From positions 1-5,771 of the forward strand of contig JAFOJB010000288.1 in NCBI GenBank assembly GCA_017420455.1: a DNA stretch of 5,771 nucleotides, written 5' to 3'. The translations under genes and the position numbers were made by a program. The notes under the pieces were generated by a model, which ran no database searches, was not told the DNA's origin, and saw only the letters and a program-made list of their open reading frames with translations. Source of the stretch: Blautia sp. GTDB taxonomy: Bacteria > Bacillota > Clostridia > Lachnospirales > Lachnospiraceae. This document shows positions 1-5,771 of this stretch, piece after piece (position 1 is the first letter of the stretch; every line of letters begins with the position of its first letter).

Positions 1-913
1 CCATGGCGGACTTCGCTGCAAAGAATGTCGGTACGGAAGCAAGGCCTTTTAACCCGTCAAGTCCTTCTATATACGCCTGCCAGGTCGGAAAACCCTCCGG
101 CACAGAACAGACGCTTACGAATGTCATGGCAATATAGGCAAATGCTGCCACCACAATGGAGCTCTGAATGATGCTTCCGGACTTCCTGATCGGAAATCGA
201 AAATGAGCTGTATCAAACGCTGTGACCTCAAATCCGACGAAGGCCCAGGGGGCCATAATAACCAGGCTGAGAACCGCATATCCCCTGTTCAGTCCCTGGA
301 TGCCGAAGGAACTCAGGCTGCCGCCGGCAAAAGCGCCTGGCAGGCAGAAAGCACCGGTAATGACAATACCGCCGAGCAGTATAACTGCCAGAACGGTATG
401 GAGGCGCTGAAGCATCGGTTTCGCCAGCACAAACAGAATTCCTACAGATACCAGCACCAGAACAGATACCAGCGTTTCTCCCAGGTAGATGGTGTTTCCT
501 GCCACGGAATAATGGAAACCGCTCTGCGCGACATCCGCAAACAGTGTCCGTACAATGATAAACAGTGCCGTACCATTCAGAAACACAATGGTCAGGTAGG
601 ACAGGCACAGAAACCACGAACTCAGGAAGGCATGATCCCGGCCAAAGGCTTCCTTGGTATAAGAATAAACGCCGCCTGTCATGGCAGACCTTCCCATCAG
701 ATAAGAAAAGTTGCTTCCGATGATCAGCATGAACGCCATTCCCAGCAGCATGGCGATCAGAGTTCCCGCCGGCCCGGCAACCGGAAGGAATGTCGTTCCC
801 GGCATGGCAAACACGCCCCAGCCAACCATGCACCCGAAAGCCATCGCCCATACATCCACGGGGTTAAGATATCGATCCAGCGGTTTTGCCGCGTCTGCAG
901 TTTGTTTCTTCAT
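1..913 (-). CDS. APC-superfamily amino-acid permease, N-terminal 304 residues (cut by window edge)
   Basis: This is an integral membrane secondary transporter, probably for amino acids. Translated from ATG at 913, it has a short charged N-terminus ending in PLDRYLNP, followed by about seven hydrophobic helices (roughly residues 19-42, 48-70, 90-118, 135-160, 165-190, 210-235 and 245-268) of the usual 12 or so. The first helix carries the glycine-rich break typical of the APC family (G27, G31-W-G33-V-F35). The sixth has the family-like W223-A-F-V-G-F-E229 stretch. Both are regions where APC transporters unwind to bind substrate. The start is supported by GAAGGAG eight bases upstream. It begins 48 bp after the EAL/REC gene on the same strand with no terminator between, so co-transcription is likely. 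Substrate cannot be assigned. The reading frame is open to the left edge, so the gene is truncated by the window rather than broken. Confidence 0.88.
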   Translation of the reverse strand, partial: MKKQTADAAKPLDRYLNPVDVWAMAFGCMVGWGVFAMPGTTFLPVAGPAGTLIAMLLGMAFMLIIGSNFSYLMGRSAMTGGVYSYTKEAFGRDHAFLSSWFLCLSYLTIVFLNGTALFIIVRTLFADVAQSGFHYSVAGNTIYLGETLVSVLVLVSVGILFVLAKPMLQRLHTVLAVILLGGIVITGAFCLPGAFAGGSLSSFGIQGLNRGYAVLSLVIMAPWAFVGFEVTAFDTAHFRFPIRKSGSIIQSSIVVAAFAYIAMTFVSVCSVPEGFPTWQAYIEGLDGLKGLASVPTFFAAKSAM

Positions 914-921
914 GTCCTACG

Positions 922-928
922 CTCCTTC
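922..928 (-). promoter_or_regulatory. Ribosome binding site of the permease
   Basis: GAAGGAG on the minus strand sits eight bases before the ATG at 913. It fixes the start of the permease and lies inside the 48-bp gap after the EAL/REC gene. The gap also contains an AT-rich TGATATATA stretch that could resemble a -10 box, but no convincing -35 box accompanies it. Confidence 0.75.
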
Positions 929-961
929 ACGATATATATCAGGCATATTGCCAGGGTGTAA

Positions 962-3451
962 TCAGGAATTATCAGAACGTTTTCTCTCAGACACCTCAAT
1001 GCATTTTTCAATGCGAGCCTTGACGATTTCAATGTCCGGATATGGTTTTGGAATAAAGTCCATCGCTCCCATCTTCAGGCACTCGACCTCCGCCTGATGA
1101 TCAACGGTCAGCACGATCACAGGAACAGACTTCAGCTTCTGGTCAGCCTGCATCCGTGCTATTACTTCCTGACCTGTCATGTTCGGCATATACAGGTCGA
1201 GGATAAGAAGCGCTATCTCTTTCCTGTGGCTCCGAAGCATTTTCAGCGCTTCAAGACCATTGGAAGCATAACAGATATCATAATATTCACTGAGCAGGTT
1301 TCCCAGCATCTCGCGATTGCTCTGTGTGTCATCGGCAATCAGAATGCGTCTCTTTTTTCTGGTCGTCGGTATTTCTACACTGGTGATCGCGCAATATCCG
1401 GGATGAATGATCTGACGGGCTGTAAAGCGGAAGCGCTTTCCGTTCAGCGCATTGTCGAATTCGCCTTCCACGACGACGCCGTCCAGGGCCGCGCTTTTGA
1501 CATCCTGATACCATTCCTCACCAAGAAGCGGGAATAATTCCCGGGCGGTATGCCCGATCAGCTCCTTTGCCGAAAAGCCGGAGAATTCCTCGTACATGTG
1601 ATTGACATAAAAATATAATGCATCGTAACGACCGCTTTTCTTGGAATATGTTACATGATACACTACATACGGTACAGGCAGATCGTCAAACAGGTAAAAG
1701 CCTTCCAGTGCATGATCGATACGGTTCTCTGCCGATGTACCCTGATCATGATCCGAATGCAGACGCATTTCCGCGTTCTTGTTCTGTTCCTCTATGTCAG
1801 AGAATTCCGAGAAAAGCGCAAACCCCATGGAAAGGTGCAGCGCAGCCGGTTTTCCGTCGATTTCCCGGACAGAACTGCCTATATCCCTGATTTTCCTGTG
1901 GAGGTCAACAACCTCCTCTCTGTTCTCGATCTGCTGCAGCACTGTAAAATTCCGTCCCGCATAACGGCCAATGGCGCTCCGGCTCCCAAACCCTTCGACG
2001 AGTGCCTGTCCCAGAGCAACCAGAACCTTGTTGCCAAAGTCGAAACCATATTGTTCATTAAGCGTGCTGAAATCGTTGATCTCGATGTGGATGCGGACAA
2101 AATCCCTGCCACTCAGATAATACTCATCCTGGAAAGCCTCCGCTTTCTCAGCGATACCGCGGGAATTCAGCAGCCCCGTGAGCAGATCCCTTCGCGAGTG
2201 GTGGACAGAGTCGTCCGGAGATTCCGTTCTTTCCGGCTGTATATACTTTGTGAGCCTGATCATGGAGATGAGAGCGCAATATCTGTTCTCCCCCCGGGCC
2301 ATGCAGCGCGCCTTGATCTCGAAATACTGCCCGTCAGAAGTAAAGAGCATCCTGCCGTCTCCATGGACCCTGACGGAATCCATCAGACTGACAATATTCT
2401 GAGAGAGTATGTGATACGGCTGGGACTGGCAGAGCATCTCCCGGGTAAATACCCCTGGTAACATGCCTGCGCCGTGAGCTGTCTCCTCGAACGCGGTATT
2501 ATAAAACAGCACCCTGAATGATTCATCGGAGAATTCCGCCAGCGCCAGCGGGATACTGCTGAGCTGTCTGGCAGAATCTGTCTCATCATATTCCTCCCGT
2601 TTCATAAACGGAACAGCACTTAAATAATCAATCGTTCCGATCTCATCGTAATAATGCCGGTCCTGTGGGAGCTCGACCCGGATTCCCCGGTCCAGTATAT
2701 TCGAGATAGCCTCCTCATAGGGCATTGGTCTCCCAAAGTAATAGCCCTGGACCTTTTCGCAGCCGGCATCCCGCAGCCAGGCAAACTGCTCCTCCGTCTC
2801 GACCCCCTCAGAAAGGGTGCGGATATTCATGGCCCTGGCCATCCTCACGATGCCGTTCACGGTCTGCTTCGTCCGAAGATGGAATGGCTGCAGTAAACCC
2901 GTATCCAGCTTGAGTCCATCAAACAGAAACTCCTTAAGCATGTTCACAGACGAACCGGCACTGCCGAAATCATCCATCCAAATCTGATAACCCGCCGTGC
3001 GGAACCGCTCCAGGATCTCCATCCGGAGATCCTCTTCCATGACGCCCCCGGTGATTTCAAAACAGACGTAGTCATGAGGTATCTGGTAACAGCTGACAAT
3101 GTCATCCGCAACGGTAAAAATGTCACAAAGCGTAAAATCAAGCGGGGAGAGATTCACAGATACAGGAACGGGCGTCTCCCCATTGTCAATGGAAAGACGG
3201 ATCCGCGCGCACACCTGCCTGAGGATCCCGGCGTCCAGCAGATGGATCAGCCCCTCACGTTCCATCACAGGGATGAATTCATCCGGGGTAATCATGCCAG
3301 TCTCCGGATCGGTCCAGCGGGCAAGCGCCTCAAAGCCGCAAAGCTGCCCTGTGCACGTGCGGATGACCGGCTGATAGAATACCTGGATCTCCTGCTGCTC
3401 TAATGCTTTTTTATAATGCTCCTCTATGAATGCTTCGAGGTTTCTTCCCAT
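962..3451 (-). CDS. EAL - PAS - degenerate GGDEF - PAS - REC signalling protein (putative c-di-GMP phosphodiesterase)
   Basis: This is an 829-residue protein without signal peptide or membrane helices, so probably cytosolic. Domains in order: EAL (about 8-252), PAS-like (about 292-400, with FYNTAF near N318), GGDEF-like (about 415-555), PAS (about 582-698) and receiver (about 700-825). The EAL domain keeps E41 (of EAL), N100, E132, D160-D161, K181, E215 and Q235, the residues that bind metal and substrate in active c-di-GMP phosphodiesterases. The glutamate of the usual ExTE motif is G135, and loop 6 reads DDFGSAGSS instead of DDFGTGYSS. The GGDEF domain starts recognisably at D422-LLTGLLN, but its signature is AGRNF (498-502) and no RxxD inhibitory site precedes it, so cyclase activity is not expected. 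The receiver has the acidic pair D707-D708, phospho-acceptor D752, T782 and K802, so it looks phosphorylatable. No kinase gene is visible. ATG at 3451 is preceded by AGAGGAG. The order is the reverse of usual REC-GGDEF-EAL proteins. Domain identity is secure; net enzymatic activity is uncertain. Confidence 0.92.
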   Translation of the reverse strand: MGRNLEAFIEEHYKKALEQQEIQVFYQPVIRTCTGQLCGFEALARWTDPETGMITPDEFIPVMEREGLIHLLDAGILRQVCARIRLSIDNGETPVPVSVNLSPLDFTLCDIFTVADDIVSCYQIPHDYVCFEITGGVMEEDLRMEILERFRTAGYQIWMDDFGSAGSSVNMLKEFLFDGLKLDTGLLQPFHLRTKQTVNGIVRMARAMNIRTLSEGVETEEQFAWLRDAGCEKVQGYYFGRPMPYEEAISNILDRGIRVELPQDRHYYDEIGTIDYLSAVPFMKREEYDETDSARQLSSIPLALAEFSDESFRVLFYNTAFEETAHGAGMLPGVFTREMLCQSQPYHILSQNIVSLMDSVRVHGDGRMLFTSDGQYFEIKARCMARGENRYCALISMIRLTKYIQPERTESPDDSVHHSRRDLLTGLLNSRGIAEKAEAFQDEYYLSGRDFVRIHIEINDFSTLNEQYGFDFGNKVLVALGQALVEGFGSRSAIGRYAGRNFTVLQQIENREEVVDLHRKIRDIGSSVREIDGKPAALHLSMGFALFSEFSDIEEQNKNAEMRLHSDHDQGTSAENRIDHALEGFYLFDDLPVPYVVYHVTYSKKSGRYDALYFYVNHMYEEFSGFSAKELIGHTARELFPLLGEEWYQDVKSAALDGVVVEGEFDNALNGKRFRFTARQIIHPGYCAITSVEIPTTRKKRRILIADDTQSNREMLGNLLSEYYDICYASNGLEALKMLRSHRKEIALLILDLYMPNMTGQEVIARMQADQKLKSVPVIVLTVDHQAEVECLKMGAMDFIPKPYPDIEIVKARIEKCIEVSERKRSDNS

Positions 3452-3459
3452 TGCTTCTT

Positions 3460-3466
3460 CTCCTCT
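3460..3466 (-). promoter_or_regulatory. Ribosome binding site of the EAL/REC gene
   Basis: AGAGGAG on the minus strand, eight bases before the ATG at 3451, supports that start. The EAL domain begins within about ten residues of it, so there is no room for a later start. Confidence 0.75.
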
Positions 3467-3494
3467 TCAGCCGAAATACGGTCGCTTTTTTCCT

Positions 3495-3523
3495 ATCTTA
3501 CCATATCAGAACATAAATAAAAA
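3495..3523 (-). promoter_or_regulatory. Candidate promoter of the EAL/REC - permease unit
   Basis: On the minus strand TGG-TAAGAT (3503-3495) fits an extended -10 element (TGn plus a 4/6 match to TATAAT). Seventeen bases further upstream is TTTTTA (3523-3518), a weak -35 box, which is tolerable with an extended -10. A start near 3488 would give a leader of about 35 bases containing the RBS. The site directly follows the U-tract of the arabinofuranosidase terminator, so the EAL gene needs its own promoter somewhere here. The assignment rests on sequence similarity alone. Confidence 0.35.
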
Positions 3524-3572
3524 CAAAAACACAGCGAAAGCCCGGAAATTTTCACATTTCCAGGCTTTCGCT
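3511..3572 (-). terminator. Intrinsic terminator of the GH51 gene
   Basis: The arms 3563-3572 and 3533-3542 pair over 10 bp (AGCGAAAGCC with GGCTTTCGCT). A further 6 bp (GGAAAT with ATTTCC) lie around a six-base loop at 3550-3555. The single non-Watson-Crick position (3543/3562) is C-A in a plus-strand transcript but G-U in a minus-strand transcript. The stem is therefore a continuous 17 bp only when read from the minus strand. On that strand it is followed by a T-rich tail (TGTTTTTGTTTTTATTT). It lies about 40 bp after the GH51 stop codon and separates it from the EAL gene. Confidence 0.9.
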
Positions 3573-3612
3573 GCCCTGCAGTATTTTATCGTGCTTTCTG
3601 CACTGGGATCAT

Positions 3613-5261
<1,649 letters not shown>

Positions 5262-5300
5262 CGGGGACTGATGTGTTTTCGGCGTCTTCCTTGGCCGGGA

Positions 5301-5771
5301 TCAATCCCGGCGGAAAAGATCGCGGGTATAGACCTTTTCTTCCACGTCGTCCAGCGCCGGGTCGTACCGGTTCGCAAGGATGCAGCCGCACATTTTCTTG
5401 AATTTCTTCAGGTCGTTCACCACCACGGAACCAAAAAAGGTGGTCCCATCCTCCAGCGTGGGTTCATAGATCACCACCGTGGCGCCTTTGGCCTTGATCC
5501 GTTTCATTACCCCCTGAATAGATGACTGGCGGAAATTATCGCTGTTGGACTTCATCGTCAGACGATAAACTCCTACAACCACTTCCTTCTGACGATTTTC
5601 CTTCAGGGAGGAATAGGACTCGCTGCTTCCGTATGTCCCGGCAATTTCCAGTACCCGGTCAGCGATGAAGTCCTTCCTGGTGCGGTTGGATTCAACGATG
5701 GCCTGGATCAGGTTCTCCGGCACATCCTGGTAGTTTGCCAGAAGCTGCTTTGTATCCTTGGGGAGACAGTA
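5301..5771 (-). CDS. ugd: UDP-glucose 6-dehydrogenase, C-terminal 156 residues (cut by window edge)
   Basis: The enzyme oxidises UDP-glucose to UDP-glucuronate with two NAD+, supplying precursors for capsule, exopolysaccharide or cell-wall sugars. The visible part begins at [14 protein letters not shown], whose cysteine (codon 5768-5766) is the catalytic nucleophile and whose aspartate four residues later is also conserved in the family (Cys260 in the Streptococcus pyogenes enzyme, as recalled). Then come the [10 protein letters not shown] dimerisation helix and the C-terminal UDP-binding domain, with [30 protein letters not shown] and the typical last strand [11 protein letters not shown]. 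The NAD-binding N-terminal domain lies beyond the right edge. The frame is open to the edge, with the stop at 5303-5301. The conserved SDNFR and YTRDLF motifs place it in the bacterial UDP-glucose branch rather than the GDP-mannose branch. Confidence 0.93.
   Translation of the reverse strand, partial: YCLPKDTKQLLANYQDVPENLIQAIVESNRTRKDFIADRVLEIAGTYGSSESYSSLKENRQKEVVVGVYRLTMKSNSDNFRQSSIQGVMKRIKAKGATVVIYEPTLEDGTTFFGSVVVNDLKKFKKMCGCILANRYDPALDDVEEKVYTRDLFRRD

Noticed and set aside
203..961. 252-codon plus-strand frame and a 207-codon minus-strand frame over the permease
   Set aside because: Both are shadows of the permease frame. The minus-strand permease frame has regular hydrophobic helices, APC motifs and an RBS; these frames give polar or Cys/Arg-rich sequence without motifs.
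1428..1443. cre-like palindrome (CGGAAGCGCTTTCCG)
   Set aside because: It resembles the catabolite-response core, but both outer TG/CA positions are altered. It also lies deep inside the EAL/REC gene, where it encodes KRFRF.
1655..2461. 268-codon plus-strand open frame opposite the EAL/REC gene
   Set aside because: It is antisense to well-conserved PAS/GGDEF coding sequence, with no family resemblance and no translation signal of its own.

Overview
The window reads like a chromosomal segment of a mid-GC Firmicute, most likely a gut or rumen Lachnospiraceae/Clostridia member. This is inferred from strong AGGAGG-type ribosome binding sites, U-tailed intrinsic terminators, a cytoplasmic GH51 arabinofuranosidase of the Geobacillus/Clostridium type, and a multidomain EAL/GGDEF/REC protein. 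No mobile element, CRISPR array, RNA gene or phage gene was seen. All four genes lie on the minus strand, so transcription runs from the right edge to the left edge.

Right to left: (1) 5771-5301 is the C-terminal part of a UDP-glucose 6-dehydrogenase (ugd), cut by the window edge almost exactly at its catalytic cysteine. A probable hairpin terminator follows at about 5261-5210. (2) 5124-3613 is a complete 503-residue GH51 alpha-L-arabinofuranosidase. It has its own sigma-A-like promoter, with a perfect 7-bp inverted repeat lying between the -35 and -10 boxes. It ends in a very strong intrinsic terminator (stem 3572-3533). It therefore looks like a single-gene, locally regulated transcription unit. 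(3) 3451-962 is an 829-residue cytosolic signalling protein in the unusual order EAL - PAS-like - degenerate GGDEF - PAS - REC. (4) 913-1, only 48 bp downstream, is the N-terminal 304 residues of an APC-superfamily amino-acid permease that runs off the left edge.

The most interesting part is the left half. A putative cyclic-di-GMP phosphodiesterase carries its output domain at the N-terminus and a phosphorylatable receiver at the C-terminus. Its GGDEF domain has lost the signature motif, and its EAL domain keeps the metal and catalytic residues but has altered loop-6 residues. It is probably co-transcribed with an amino-acid transporter, which suggests, by inference only, a link between a phosphorelay/c-di-GMP signal and amino-acid uptake. 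The right half is ordinary carbohydrate metabolism: UDP-glucuronate synthesis, and intracellular removal of arabinose from imported plant-derived oligosaccharides. The two are probably not functionally linked, because a terminator and a promoter separate them.
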